From Paraburkholderia eburnea (GTDB lineage: Bacteria; Pseudomonadota; Gammaproteobacteria; Burkholderiales; Burkholderiaceae): a stretch of DNA of 64,000 bases. The notes under the pieces are model-generated. The model was given only the letters and a program-made list of their open reading frames with translations. It was not told the DNA's origin and made no database searches. The position numbers and the translations under genes are program-made. Of this stretch, positions 1 to 9,377 are shown one piece after another (position 1 is the stretch's first letter; each line of letters starts with the position of its first letter). The stretch is from contig NZ_PQGA01000004.1 of the NCBI RefSeq assembly GCF_002917095.1, forward strand, positions 283,622 to 347,621. Reading direction: 5' to 3'.

Positions 1-1
1 C

Positions 2-2668
2 GCCGCGCTCGACGCCGCCGCGCCGGAACTGGAACGGCTTGCCGCAAGCGAGCCCGCCGAAGCGCTGCGCCCCACTCACCTGGCCGTGCAGCAGGGCGAG
101 GCGGCCTGCCGTCAATCGGACGCCGAACTAACCGCGTTGCGTCTGGAGCGCACCCAGCGGCTGACCGCGCAACGGCAGCAATATGGCGCGACGGCTACGC
201 TCGCCGCGCGCATCGTGCGTGACGGCGACGCGCAACTTGCGCGGCTCGAAGCGGAACAGCGCAGCCTCGATACGTACTGTGCGTCGAATCGACATCTTGC
301 CGAGCTAGGCGAGCGCGCTGGCGCATGGCGTCAGCAATTCGAGCAGCGCAAGCGCATGGCTGCGGATATCGCCGCGCGCGCAAGGCAGCTTGGCGATGTG
401 GAGCGGCAACAGAACGAGCAGCGCACGCAGCGTGAGCAACATGCAGCGACGCTTGGCGCCGCTGAGCGCGCGAAGAGCGAAGCGGACGCGGGCCTGCAAA
501 CACTTCAGACGGCGCAGCAAACTCGCCTGGCGGGACAAACGCTCGCGCAGTTGCGCGAGATAGGTCACGCGTCCCAGGTGACGTTCACGCGCTGGCAGCA
601 ACTGGAAACCGTGGCCGAGCGCAGGCGCGCGCTCGCCGATGAAGAACAGACGCTGGCAGCTTCCATAACGCGCACGCTAGGCGATATCGACGCCAAAGCT
701 GCGGAATCGCAAACGCTCCAGCAATCGCATGTGCAGTTGCTGGCTCGCGTCGAAGACAAGCAAAAGCTGCTCGAACAGGAGCAGATGATCCGCAGCCTCT
801 CGCAACATCGCGAGCAATTGCAGCCCGGCGATGCGTGTCCGTTGTGCGGCTCGCACGAACACCCGGCAATCGACGCGTATCGCGCGCTCGATGAATCCAC
901 GACGCAGGCCGCGTTGCAAGCGGCGCGCGCGGAATGGCAGGCTTGCGCGCAGCGTCTGAATGGCAGCGAGCAGGCCTTGTCGGCGCTGCGTGCGACTCTC
1001 GCGCAGCAGCGCGCGCAACATGAACAACTGGCCGTTCGCGTCGCGCAGAATCGCGAGGAATGGGACGCTCTGGTCACCGAGCTTGCAACGCGGACCCTTG
1101 AAGCCGATGCATGGCAACATGCCGATGCACTCGCATCCGCGCGCGAAGCGGCGGGTCGCACCGCGCAGCAACTCAAGCAGCAACTCGACACCGCCGAAGA
1201 AGCCGAAGCCGCCCTCACCCGCGCGCGCGAAGCGAACACGCGTTGCGCCGACGCGCTTCAGGCCGCCCGCGCCCGCGCCGATTTGCTCGAACAATCGCTA
1301 AAGAGCCTGCAGGAGCGCAGCGAAGATCTCGCCCGCGAGCGCGCCACGCTGCAAGTTGCGCACGACGACGAATCCACGGTCCTCCTCGACGCGTTGCGCG
1401 CGGGCGGCTACGCGCTCGACGCCCTGCCCGACGACTCCGCCACCTGGCTGGCCGCGCGCGGCGCCGAATGGCGTCAATGGCAGGAAACGCAACAGCGCCT
1501 TCAGGCGCTCGGCCAGAATCTCGTGCGCCAGCGCGCCCTGTGCGAAACCGCCAGCGCTCAATGGCAGACGTGGCGCGAACGATGCGCTGGCATCGGCGTG
1601 GAGACGGTACACGCCAATGCTTCGGCATCCTTATTTGATGAAGAGGAAGCGGACGGCGACGCCTCGCCGGAAGACTTCGCAGCCAGCACCACACGCGCCG
1701 ATGCCTTGACGCGCGAGCTGGCCGCGCTCGACGGCCAGTTGAGCCATCTCGAACGCACGCTCGCGCAACAGCGCACGGCGCTCGAAGAAACCACCAAAGC
1801 CTGGCAAGCGGCGCTCGCGCAAAGCCCCTTCGCCGATCAAGCGGCTTTCCTCGCCGCCTTGCTGCCGACAGAAGAACGCAAGCGGCTGCAGGCTCTCAAA
1901 CAGCAACGCGAACAGGACAAGCAGACCGCCAGCGCCCTGCTGCAAAGCACGCGCGGCAAGCTCTCAAGCCTGCAAGCCGTCGAGCCGCCCGTGCGGACCG
2001 ACGCGACGCTCGAAGCGCTGGAGGCACAACTCGATACGCTCGAAAAAGAATGCGCGGCGCTCAACGAGCGTCTGGGCCATCAGCGCGGGCTACTGACGCG
2101 CGATGCGCAGCAGCGCGAAAGCCAGCGTGCGCTGTTCGAACAGATCGAGGCGCAATCGCAGGATGCCGATCTCTGGCAGCGGCTCGACTCGCTGATTGGT
2201 TCGGCGAAGGGCGACAAGTTCCGCCGCTTCGCGCAGGGCCTCACGCTCGATCATCTGCTTGCGCTCGCCAACCGCCATCTCGACCGGCTGCACGCGCGCT
2301 ATCTGCTGCGCCGCAAATCGACGGGCGAGCTGGAACTGGAGATCGTCGATGGCTGGCAGGCCGACGCCACGCGCGACACGCGCACGCTCTCGGGCGGCGA
2401 GAGCTTTCTCGTGAGCCTGGCGCTCGCGCTCGCGCTATCGGATCTCGTGAGCCACAAGACGTCGATCGATTCGCTGTTCCTCGACGAAGGCTTTGGCACG
2501 CTCGATGGCGACACGCTCGAAATCGCGCTGGATGCGCTCGATACGCTCAACGCGAGCGGCAAGATGATCGGCGTGATCAGTCACGTCGAAGGGCTGAAGG
2601 ATCGTATCGCCACGCAGATCCGCGTGGAGAAAGGCGGCGGAATCGGGCATTCGCGGCTGGTGCTTTAA
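2..2668 (+). CDS. sbcC: Exonuclease SbcC, 3' part
   Basis: C-terminal part of SbcC, the large ATPase and coiled-coil subunit of the SbcCD (Rad50/Mre11-type) nuclease that opens DNA hairpins and blocked ends. The frame is open to the left edge, so the Walker A lobe lies outside the window. Visible are a long Gln/Glu/Ala/Arg-rich coiled coil, the zinc-hook CPLC at 836-847, a second coil, then the ATPase C lobe with the ABC signature LSGGESF near 2387-2407 and a Walker B/D-loop block, FLDEGFGTLDG, near 2476-2511. The reading frame is intact to its TAA. sbcD is expected upstream, outside the window. The following gene is convergent, only 18 bases away. Confidence 0.95.
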   Translation, partial: AALDAAAPELERLAASEPAEALRPTHLAVQQGEAACRQSDAELTALRLERTQRLTAQRQQYGATATLAARIVRDGDAQLARLEAEQRSLDTYCASNRHLAELGERAGAWRQQFEQRKRMAADIAARARQLGDVERQQNEQRTQREQHAATLGAAERAKSEADAGLQTLQTAQQTRLAGQTLAQLREIGHASQVTFTRWQQLETVAERRRALADEEQTLAASITRTLGDIDAKAAESQTLQQSHVQLLARVEDKQKLLEQEQMIRSLSQHREQLQPGDACPLCGSHEHPAIDAYRALDESTTQAALQAARAEWQACAQRLNGSEQALSALRATLAQQRAQHEQLAVRVAQNREEWDALVTELATRTLEADAWQHADALASAREAAGRTAQQLKQQLDTAEEAEAALTRAREANTRCADALQAARARADLLEQSLKSLQERSEDLARERATLQVAHDDESTVLLDALRAGGYALDALPDDSATWLAARGAEWRQWQETQQRLQALGQNLVRQRALCETASAQWQTWRERCAGIGVETVHANASASLFDEEEADGDASPEDFAASTTRADALTRELAALDGQLSHLERTLAQQRTALEETTKAWQAALAQSPFADQAAFLAALLPTEERKRLQALKQQREQDKQTASALLQSTRGKLSSLQAVEPPVRTDATLEALEAQLDTLEKECAALNERLGHQRGLLTRDAQQRESQRALFEQIEAQSQDADLWQRLDSLIGSAKGDKFRRFAQGLTLDHLLALANRHLDRLHARYLLRRKSTGELELEIVDGWQADATRDTRTLSGGESFLVSLALALALSDLVSHKTSIDSLFLDEGFGTLDGDTLEIALDALDTLNASGKMIGVISHVEGLKDRIATQIRVEKGGGIGHSRLVL

Positions 2669-2686
2669 GGCACCCGCCCACGCGAT

Positions 2687-3340
2687 TCAAGGGTTGTTTT
2701 CAAGTCCCGCGAGATGATTGAGCATCTCGCGGCCGATCGTGCCTTCGCCGCGCGCCACTAGTGCCTCGCCCGCGCCGCGAATGTCGCGCGCTTCCTTGTT
2801 CTGCCCCAGCTTGCGCTTGCCCACGAGACGCGTGATCTCGATCTCCAGCCCGACGATGGCCTTGAGCATGGTGTCGAGATAGTCGGTGGGCGCGTCGCCC
2901 ATCTTCCAGGGCTGCGGCTCGTCCGCCTCGTGCGTGCGCGTGAGGCGCGCGACCACGCCGCGCACGAACTTTTCGTCGTCGCGGATGCGGATACGGCCAT
3001 GCGCATGCACGACCACGTAGTTCCACGTGGGGACCTGGCGATGGGTTTCGTGCTTGCTCGGGTACCAGGTGGGCGAGATATACGCGTCGCCCGCACGGAA
3101 AATGGCGAGCACTTCGTCGCCATCCTTGACGTCCTGCCAGAGCGGATTGGCGCGCGCGACGTGGGCATGCAGCGTGCCGAAAGTACCCGGCGCACCCATA
3201 TTGTCAAGGAGTTCGAACGGAATGTGATTGGCGTCCAGACCGCTTGCGCCATGCGTGACCAGCGTGCCGAACGGATGCTGCGCGATCAGCGCGTGCAGGA
3301 CTTCCGGGCGGGATTCGTCGAAATGGGCGGGGACGTACAT
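2687..3340 (-). CDS. PaiB-like FMN-binding negative transcriptional regulator
   Basis: A 217-residue protein of the PaiB family (FMN-binding split-barrel fold, Bacillus PaiB-like). It opens MYVPAHFDE and has the family blocks HPFGTLVT, ANHIPFELL, FRAGDAYISPTWYPSKHET and WNYVVVHAHGRIRI. Length is normal for the family. A GGAG lies just upstream of the ATG. The family is named for repression of protease and sporulation genes in Bacillus; in proteobacteria the ligand and targets are mostly unknown. No obvious partner gene is adjacent. The family call is firm, the regulatory role is inference. Confidence 0.88.
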   Translation of the reverse strand: MYVPAHFDESRPEVLHALIAQHPFGTLVTHGASGLDANHIPFELLDNMGAPGTFGTLHAHVARANPLWQDVKDGDEVLAIFRAGDAYISPTWYPSKHETHRQVPTWNYVVVHAHGRIRIRDDEKFVRGVVARLTRTHEADEPQPWKMGDAPTDYLDTMLKAIVGLEIEITRLVGKRKLGQNKEARDIRGAGEALVARGEGTIGREMLNHLAGLENNP

Positions 3341-3488
3341 GGCGGCTCCACGATGCGGGTGTGGCGCACGGCGGCCGGGCCATGCGCGGATGGGGAAACC
3401 CTGATTGTCGCGCTAAAGCGCGCCCGGTTGTAGAGCCAGCGCCGCACGCAAACGGGGAACCAGAAAGAGCGAGCGCGAGAAAAGCGCC

Positions 3489-4256
3489 CTAGCCCGCCAG
3501 TTCGACCTCGACGCGTTGCAGCGCGCGAAACGGCTCCAACGTATCCTCGCTCGCACTCGCCGACGTGATCAGCCGCCAGTCTCGCTCCAGCGGCGTCCAG
3601 TGCTGCTGACGCGCGCGACCGAGCTTGTCGGAGTCCGCCAGCACGATCACCTGCGCCGCGCGCCGGATCATGCAGTCCTTGAGCGACGCCTGCTGCGCGC
3701 TCGCTTCGCACAGGCCGAAGCCGGCCACCACGCCATCCGCGCCCAGAAATGCGGTATCCACGCTCACGCGCGACAGCAGCAGTTCCGCGAGCGGCCCGAG
3801 CGTGCTCATGCTGGTGCTGCGCAGATCGCCGCCGAGCAGCGTGACTTCGATGCCCGGCGCGTTCGCGAGCGTCATCACGGCCAGCAGATTGTTGGTGATG
3901 ACGTGCAGATCCGTGCGCGTGACCAGATGGCGCGCGAGCGCCGCGCAGGTGGTGCCGCCGTCGAGCATGACGGTGTCGCCGTCGCGCACGTGCGCCGCGG
4001 CCGCCAGCGCGATCAGCTCTTTCTGTTCGCGCTGCGCCGCCTTGCGCTCTTCGAGCGAGGCTTCCGGCTCGTGCACGCCGACCAGCGCCGTGGCGCCGCC
4101 ATAAGTGCGAACGAGGCGGCGCTGCTTGTGCAGCACGGCCAGATCGCGGCGGATCGTGGCTTCCGACACGCCCAGCGCCTCCGTCAACTGTTCGACGTTG
4201 GCCTCGCGCGTTTGCACGAGTTCGAGGATGGCGCGGTGACGGTCGGATGCTTTCAT
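3489..4256 (-). CDS. DeoR/GlpR-family repressor of the acid-sugar operon
   Basis: A 255-residue DeoR-family regulator. The N-terminal winged HTH reads RHRAILELVQTREANVEQL followed by the DeoR signature EATIRRDLAVL at about residues 33-43. The C-terminal sugar-phosphate sensor domain contains VMLDGGTTCAALARHL, the phosphate-binding loop typical of the family. It is the last gene of the minus-strand run kdgT-like > kinase > pdxA2 > regulator, which suggests it senses a phosphorylated intermediate of that pathway and represses from the palindromes near 7891-7973. That target assignment is inference from context. Confidence 0.88.
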   Translation of the reverse strand: MKASDRHRAILELVQTREANVEQLTEALGVSEATIRRDLAVLHKQRRLVRTYGGATALVGVHEPEASLEERKAAQREQKELIALAAAAHVRDGDTVMLDGGTTCAALARHLVTRTDLHVITNNLLAVMTLANAPGIEVTLLGGDLRSTSMSTLGPLAELLLSRVSVDTAFLGADGVVAGFGLCEASAQQASLKDCMIRRAAQVIVLADSDKLGRARQQHWTPLERDWRLITSASASEDTLEPFRALQRVEVELAG

Positions 4257-4338
4257 TGCATGGGGTGGGGATGAACGGACCCGGCGATCTTACACGATGG
4301 CGCGCGGGCCTCGTCCCCACTCAGGCGATACGGCAACG

Positions 4339-5337
4339 TCAACGCCGCGTGGCCAGCTCCGCGCCCTGGCGCAGCGCTTCGAGCAGACTGCCTTCATCGA
4401 CCACGCCCTTGCCCGCGATATCGAACGCCGTGCCGTGATCGACCGAGGTGCGGATCACTTCGAGGCCCACCGTCACATTCACGCCCGCTTCGAGGCCCAG
4501 CACCTTCACGGGACCGTGGCCCTGGTCGTGATACATCGCCACCACGAGGTCGAAATCGCCGCGTCCCGCGCGGAAGAACAGCGTATCGGCGGGCAGCGGG
4601 CCGGTCACGTCCAGACCGCGCTCCTGCAGCAGCTTGACCGCCGGAATGATCTTCTCCTCCTCTTCGCCGTAGCCGAACAGGCCGTTCTCGCCCGCATGAG
4701 GATTGATCCCGCACACGCCGATGCGCGGCTTCGCGATGCCCGCCTTCACGAGCGTGGCGTTGCCGCGCTCGATCGTGCGCTGCACGAGGCCCGGCTCGAT
4801 CTTGCGGATCGCGTCGATGATGCCGATGTGCGTCGTCACGTGGATCACGCGCAGTTGCGGCGCGACCAGCATCATCGACACTTCCTCGACGCCCGTGAGG
4901 TGCGCGAGCATTTCCGTGTGGCCCGGGTATTTGTGGCCGCCCGCATGCAGCGCTTCCTTGTTGAGCGGGGCCGTGCAGATCGCGTCGATCTGCTTACCCT
5001 GCGCGAGTTCGACCGCGCGCGCGATGTACTGATACGCCGCGTCGCCCGCCAGCGCCGAAAGCTGGCCGAAGGGCAAATCGTCGGGGATCAGGTTCAGGTC
5101 GATCACATCGATCGTGCCCGGCTCGTAGCGCGCTTCGGACGGATCGTTCACGCGGCGCACCGCGAGCTTCAGCCCGCAGATGGCGATGGCGCGTTCGAGC
5201 CGGCGCGCGTCGCCGATCACGACGGGGCGGCATTGCGCGTAGACCTGCGCGTGCGTGAGACTCTTCGCGACCACCTCGGGGCCGACGCCGGCGGCGTCGC
5301 CCATCGTGATGCCGATGACGGGGATATAGGTGCTCAT
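4339..5337 (-). CDS. pdxA2: PdxA2-type 4-phospho-D-threonate (erythronate) dehydrogenase
   Basis: A 332-residue PdxA-superfamily dehydrogenase. Family blocks visible are IGITMGDAAGVGPEV at the N-terminus, CTAPLNKEALHAGG, YPGHTEMLAHL with the metal-ligand His, and MYHDQGHGPVKVLG with the second metal site. True PdxA acts in vitamin B6 synthesis. Next to a four-carbon acid-sugar kinase the family member is normally PdxA2, which oxidises and decarboxylates 4-phospho-D-threonate or 4-phospho-D-erythronate to dihydroxyacetone phosphate, as established for dtnK/pdxA2 operons. A TGAGGAA ribosome site precedes the ATG. The exact stereoisomer cannot be read from the sequence. Confidence 0.9.
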   Translation of the reverse strand: MSTYIPVIGITMGDAAGVGPEVVAKSLTHAQVYAQCRPVVIGDARRLERAIAICGLKLAVRRVNDPSEARYEPGTIDVIDLNLIPDDLPFGQLSALAGDAAYQYIARAVELAQGKQIDAICTAPLNKEALHAGGHKYPGHTEMLAHLTGVEEVSMMLVAPQLRVIHVTTHIGIIDAIRKIEPGLVQRTIERGNATLVKAGIAKPRIGVCGINPHAGENGLFGYGEEEEKIIPAVKLLQERGLDVTGPLPADTLFFRAGRGDFDLVVAMYHDQGHGPVKVLGLEAGVNVTVGLEVIRTSVDHGTAFDIAGKGVVDEGSLLEALRQGAELATRR

Positions 5338-5418
5338 AAATTCCTCAAGGGTGCTGAACAGGCGTCGGCGCGCGGCTCATTGAGAGGCCTCGCGCGCCGT
5401 GCGCGCTGATGTCGGGGG

Positions 5419-6759
5419 TTATGTACTGTGTGTTGTGTCTTGTTTCGACTCATCGCTGTGCATGTCGCCGCGCCGGTCGCCGAGATGGCGCCACGCCGCG
5501 TACAGCGCCTCGTCGGTGCCGAAAGCGCCCGCCTTGGTAACGACGGCGGGCCGGTCGTGCGTGCCGATATGCGTCGGCGTAAGCGTATGCGGACGCGCCA
5601 CGGCCACGCCCGCCTCGATTTCGGCGATCAGGCGCAGGCTGCCGATGCCCGCGGCGTCGAGCATCGCGCGCGCGGTCTCGCCGCCCGTGGCAATCAGGCC
5701 GCCAAGGCGCGCGAAGTGCGGCGCGACCAACGCGGCCAGCATTGCCGAAAGATGCGCGCCTTCGGCGGGATCGAACGCATCATCGCGGCCAATGCGCAGG
5801 AGCAAATCGGCGTGTTCTTGCGCCGCGCCGAGGGCTACGCCGATGCGAGTCCCCCATTGCGCCCAGTGCGCGTGCGCCGGCCCGGCGCGCAGCACCTCGG
5901 GCGGCACCACGAGTTCGGCGAGTTTGGCGACTTCCACGCGCTCGCGCAGCACGGCGCACTGACGCTCGCCCACGGCGGACAGGCTGCCGACCAGCACGAG
6001 AATCGGGCCTGGCGCGCTGCCGCCTTTGTCGTCGATATCGCTGGCGCGAGCCGCTTCGAGCGTCGCCAGTTCGCGCGCAAGCCCGCCCGAGCCGACCCAG
6101 AAAAACGCGCTATCGAGTTCGAGCGTCGCGCGGGCCAGCGCGCGCAGATCTTCGGCGCTTTCGGCGTCCACGATCAAGGCCTGCGCGCCTTCCGGGCCTT
6201 CCGAGGCGATCAGCGCGGTGCGGCGCGCGAGCGCGCGCGGCTCGTCATGCAGCAGGGCCGCATTGAAGCGCTCGCTTTTGAGGCCCGCGCTTGCCAGCAT
6301 CGCGGCCATATCGGCCGGGCGGCCCGCGTGTTCGAGTTGCCAGGTTTGTGTCTGTTCGAGCGGCACGCCGTGCACGACCAGCGCGCCGCCGCGCACCGTG
6401 CGGCCCGTCGCCGGAAACGCGGGCGCAACGATCGCCAGACCCGCGCGCGCCTGCAAAGCCGCGACTTCGGCGGCCCAGTTGCCGCGCAGCGTCGAATCGA
6501 TCTTCTTGTAGAGGCGTCGTTCGCGGCCCAGCGCGGCGAACGCCTGCGCGGTGCGGGCAGCGGCTTCGGCGGGCGCGAGGCGGCGCGTGTCGGTGTCGGC
6601 GGCGATCACGTCGGCGTCGTTCGGCGTAGCGCTCGACGGCACTTCGCGCGCGTCACCCGACGCATCGAGCGTCACCACCGTGCGATGGCCCGCGCTCGCA
6701 AAGCCGATCGCGCAGTCGGCGGCGCCCGAAAGATCGTCGGCGATGATCAACAGCTTCAT
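5419..6759 (-). CDS. dtnK: Four-carbon acid-sugar kinase (DUF1537, DtnK type)
   Basis: A 446-residue member of the four-carbon acid-sugar kinase family. The N-terminal domain opens [19 protein letters not shown], the sugar-binding signature; [11 protein letters not shown] follows at about residue 85. The C-terminal nucleotide-binding domain contains the glycine-rich [12 protein letters not shown] and [15 protein letters not shown]. It would phosphorylate D-threonate (or D-erythronate) at C4, feeding the PdxA2 protein encoded 81 bases downstream. Its ATG overlaps the end of the permease gene by 4 bases, so the two are translationally coupled. The C-terminal tail ([13 protein letters not shown]) is poorly conserved-looking. 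Confidence 0.9.
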   Translation of the reverse strand: MKLLIIADDLSGAADCAIGFASAGHRTVVTLDASGDAREVPSSATPNDADVIAADTDTRRLAPAEAAARTAQAFAALGRERRLYKKIDSTLRGNWAAEVAALQARAGLAIVAPAFPATGRTVRGGALVVHGVPLEQTQTWQLEHAGRPADMAAMLASAGLKSERFNAALLHDEPRALARRTALIASEGPEGAQALIVDAESAEDLRALARATLELDSAFFWVGSGGLARELATLEAARASDIDDKGGSAPGPILVLVGSLSAVGERQCAVLRERVEVAKLAELVVPPEVLRAGPAHAHWAQWGTRIGVALGAAQEHADLLLRIGRDDAFDPAEGAHLSAMLAALVAPHFARLGGLIATGGETARAMLDAAGIGSLRLIAEIEAGVAVARPHTLTPTHIGTHDRPAVVTKAGAFGTDEALYAAWRHLGDRRGDMHSDESKQDTTHST

Positions 6760-7805
6760 GGAGCGAGCCTCTTGCTTTCGCGTGCCTGCGTGTGATTTTG
6801 CGGGCGGCTCGCTTCGCGCGTTGCTTCACGCGTTGCGTCACGCGCGGCCTCGCGCGCCTGTGCCCGCTTCGCCACCCAGGCCGTGAGCACCGGCGAGGCG
6901 ATCGCCGTCACCACCACGCAGGCGGCGACCAGCAGCGTCGCGCTTTGCGCCGCGTGTTCGTAGACCGGATTGGCCGCCGCGACCAGCGCGGGCACGGCGG
7001 CGGCGTTGCCTGCCGTGTTGGCGGCCGCCACGCCGGCCACACCCGTGCCGCCGGTCACGCGATCGGCGAAGTAGAGCGGAATGCCCGTGACGATCACCAC
7101 GGCGACACCCAGACCGATGCCCAGCAAACCGGCCTGCCAGACCTTGTGCAGATCGAGGCCCGCGCCCAGCGCCAGCGCGAAAAACGGAATCATCACCGGC
7201 ACGGCGCGCGCGAGGAAAGCGCGCATTTCGCGGTCCAGATTACCTAGCAGCATACCCGCGCACAGCGGCAGGATACTGCCCACCAGCGTCTGCCACGGGA
7301 ACGCCGACAGCCCGGCCACGCCCATCGTGACCATGGTGAGGAACGGCCCCGACTCCAGCGACATGATGGTGTAGGCGCCCACGTCTTCCGAGCGGCCGTA
7401 CTGGCCCATCAGCGCCATATAGAGACCGCCGTTGGTGTCGTTCATGGCGGCGACCACGGCCAGCGTCGAAAGCCCCGCGAACAGTCCCGAGGCGACCGGC
7501 TGCTCGCCGAGCAGATGGCCCAGCAGGATGCCCACCAGGATCGCCGCGCCCACCTTGGTCGCGAACAGCGCGCCGCCCTTCTTGAGCAGATAGGGCGTGG
7601 CCTTCACATCGATGCTCGCGCCCATGCAGACGTAGAACACCGCGAGGATCGGCAGCGCGCCGGTAAAGAGTGCGTTCGTGAACGAGCCGAAGAACTTCGG
7701 CAGGCCTGGCAGGAAGGTCGCGACGAGCGAGCCGGCCAGCAGCGGCACGATCATCATGCCGCCGGGAACGCGCTCGATAGCACGCTTGATGGGAATCTGA
7801 GCCAT
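6756..7805 (-). CDS. 2-keto-3-deoxygluconate permease family (KdgT-like) transporter
   Basis: A 349-residue membrane protein of the KdgT family. It opens with [22 protein letters not shown], typical of the family, and has about ten hydrophobic segments, including [21 protein letters not shown] and [19 protein letters not shown]. The last ~40 residues are a charged tail of near-repeated [16 protein letters not shown]. As first gene of the operon with an acid-sugar kinase and PdxA2, it most likely imports D-threonate or a similar four-carbon acid rather than 2-keto-3-deoxygluconate (inference). A GAGGAG site precedes the ATG, and palindromic operators lie 85-170 bases upstream. Confidence 0.88.
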   Translation of the reverse strand: MAQIPIKRAIERVPGGMMIVPLLAGSLVATFLPGLPKFFGSFTNALFTGALPILAVFYVCMGASIDVKATPYLLKKGGALFATKVGAAILVGILLGHLLGEQPVASGLFAGLSTLAVVAAMNDTNGGLYMALMGQYGRSEDVGAYTIMSLESGPFLTMVTMGVAGLSAFPWQTLVGSILPLCAGMLLGNLDREMRAFLARAVPVMIPFFALALGAGLDLHKVWQAGLLGIGLGVAVVIVTGIPLYFADRVTGGTGVAGVAAANTAGNAAAVPALVAAANPVYEHAAQSATLLVAACVVVTAIASPVLTAWVAKRAQAREAARDATREATREASRPQNHTQARESKRLAP

Positions 7806-7890
7806 GGGAGTCTCCTCAATGATGATCCGATCGGCGCGCGCCTTGAGCCGGCGTGATCGCGCTGGGGATTTTGATCGGCTTGCTCACTTT

Positions 7891-7909
7891 TTTGATTGGA
7901 ACGATCACG
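7891..7909. promoter_or_regulatory. Imperfect operator copy upstream of the kdgT-like operon
   Basis: TTTGATTG-gaa-CGATCACG is a degenerate version of the perfect palindrome at 7955-7973, with the same 3-base spacer and 64 bases away. TTTGATCG occurs again as a single half at 7870-7877. The arrangement of one strong site and one weak site fits DNA looping or cooperative binding by the operon's DeoR-family protein, but the regulator assignment is inferred. Confidence 0.5.
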
Positions 7910-7954
7910 TCGGAGTGTATACGCGCTGGAGTAATTGCGCAATTCGCTCATTGA

Positions 7955-7973
7955 TTTGATCGAAACGATCAAA
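7955..7973. promoter_or_regulatory. Perfect palindromic operator, TTTGATCG-N3-CGATCAAA
   Basis: An 8-base perfect inverted repeat, TTTGATCG aaa CGATCAAA, sits about 150 bases upstream of the kdgT-like start. Together with the weaker copy at 7891-7909 it brackets the likely minus-strand promoter. It is the best operator candidate for the DeoR-family gene at the end of this operon. Confidence 0.6.
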
Positions 7974-8072
7974 ATCAGGGACGGTTAGCGGAACGGACTC
8001 GATCGATCCCGACAAGCGCATGACCGGACTAGAGGCATCGTCAGATCGAAGGAATGGAACGCGTTTTTCGCA

Positions 8073-8462
8073 GTGCGTCCACATCTTCAGAACTACTGGT
8101 GGTATCGCCTGCGCAAACGCAGCGACGCGCCGGCCGTGATTTACAACGGCAGCCGGGCGTTTTATCTGGGCGTGGAAAAGAAGGAGGAGTCCGGCGCGCC
8201 TGCGCGTCGGTGGGCGGCGATGCCTGGGACGACGCGCGGCGGTTCTATCACGGCGCGCTGGAGGCAAGCTGTTCGCGAGGCGCGTGCATCTGCGTTCGCG
8301 CGAATTCCTCAGCGACGATTTCGCGCGAGACGCGCGCAAGGCGTATTTGATCGACTACCCCGGCCTGATCGGGATCGTGGGCGCCGATCCGGCAAGGCAT
8401 ACGACAAGCGCAACCGCTACGAGGCGAAGGCGCTGCGCGACGCCGCCGATCCCGCCGCCTGA
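8073..8462 (+). pseudogene. Frameshifted conserved-looking gene, unknown function
   Basis: Convincing protein sequence is spread over the three forward frames in order. YWWYRLRKRSDAPAVIYNG and SRAFYLGVEKKEESGAP start at 8073 (GTG). GDAWDDARRFYHGALE follows in a second frame from about 8210. GGKLFARRVHLRSREFLSDD through LIDYPGLIGIVGADP lies in a third frame, about 8260-8395. The text then returns to the first frame with AYDKRNRYEAKALRDAADPAA and a stop at 8462. Each step equals loss of one base. The rejoined product would be about 130 residues. I do not recognise the family. Either three real deletions killed the gene or the assembly carries indels in GC-rich runs. Its 3' end overlaps the convergent gene below by 46 bases. 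Confidence 0.6.
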
Positions 8463-8713
8463 TCCGCGCCTTCCAGCAGTTCGAACAGCCGCGCGACGCG
8501 GCGGCGCTGCGTGGCGACGAGATCGTAGGTCGCTTCGAGGGCGCGCAGCCGCTTCTTCCAGTATTTGCCGTCGATGCCGCGCGGGCTGCGCGCCGCCTGC
8601 ATACGGCTCATGTACTGCACCATGCGCTCGACGTGGTCGAGTTCGGCGTCCGCCAGGATGGCGGGCAGCAGGCCGCCGGTACCTTGAGTGGGGGTTTTCG
8701 GTATGGCGCTCAT
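8417..8713 (-). CDS. Conserved-looking small hypothetical protein
   Basis: A 98-residue protein starting MSAIPKTPTQGTGG. I chose this ATG over one 28 codons upstream because the upstream stretch is low-quality. The body is helical and basic: LDHVERMVQYMSRMQAARS, then KYWKKRLRALEATYDLVATQRRRVARLFELLE. There is no signal peptide or membrane segment. No function is recognised; it could be a small nucleic-acid-binding or regulatory protein, but nothing in the sequence proves that. Confidence 0.65.
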   Translation of the reverse strand: MSAIPKTPTQGTGGLLPAILADAELDHVERMVQYMSRMQAARSPRGIDGKYWKKRLRALEATYDLVATQRRRVARLFELLEGADQAAGSAASRSAFAS

Positions 8714-9312
8714 TGTTTTCCCGTTTTTTATTTGCCGCTCTGTCCGTCTATCCCCGGACGCGTCTGGCGGCGCGATGATGTTCGGCGCGTCCCGCAATGC
8801 TTTTCAGCGCCGATGGTCTCTGCCTTTCGTCATACGACAATAACCGCGTTCGGACGGCGGGCTTGACCATGCGTCTCAGTTTTCGATCCATGGAATATTT
8901 GGGGCCTATAGCCATCAAGCCGCATTCCGGTTGCTCCGCGCATCACGCCAAACGCTGCAAACCCCTTGCGCCCGCAACGACTTTGCAGCATCGCGTCCGC
9001 TTCATTTCCGCTATTTCCGGTTCAGCAATGGATTCATTCGTCATGCGGAATAACACCGCGGCCGATTCACCCGGCTTGCGCGTATACCCCGAAAACATTG
9101 GCTTTGCCGGCGCTTTCCCCTTTCGAATCAACGCGCCTCGCGCGCTGAAAATCGATTTAGGGGATTTTTTCCGGGTTTTTTTCGGGTTGCCTCACCTGAT
9201 GTGCGCTTCTAGAATCGGAACGATCTAATACGGCGTCGCGCGAACCACACAAATCGCGCGTAGAAAAGGCGCCCATATAACGAGACTCAAGCAAGCATCA
9301 GGAGGACGATCC
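8714..9312. other. Gene-poor spacer
   Basis: About 600 bases with lower GC than the surroundings and scattered short frames that do not read as protein. Near the right end are T-rich stretches (9160-9190, GGGATTTTTTCC then GGGTTTTTTTCGGG) and an imperfect inverted repeat around 9211-9226 (AGAATCGGAACGATCT) that could belong to the promoter of the downstream acyl-CoA dehydrogenase gene. No gene is supported. Confidence 0.5.
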
Positions 9313-9354
9313 ATGACAAATGCGCAGCACGCGCACCATCGAGCGCCCGCATGA
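9313..9354 (+). CDS. 13-codon upstream frame with strong ribosome site
   Basis: ATG at 9313 is preceded by AGGAGG (9300-9305) at ideal spacing and runs 13 codons (three His, ending RAPA) to a TGA that overlaps an ATG at 9351 (ATGA). It is thus placed to couple translation into the acyl-CoA dehydrogenase frame. It may be a true upstream peptide, or the fused start and end of a deleted gene. No hairpin or amino-acid run suggests attenuation. Confidence 0.4.
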   Translation: MTNAQHAHHRAPA

Positions 9355-9377
9355 CGCTACCCAGGGAGAGACACACC

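Noticed and set aside
8797..9228. A 143-codon plus-strand frame in the 8.8-9.3 kb spacer
   Set aside because: Odd composition, no ribosome site, no protein-like pattern.
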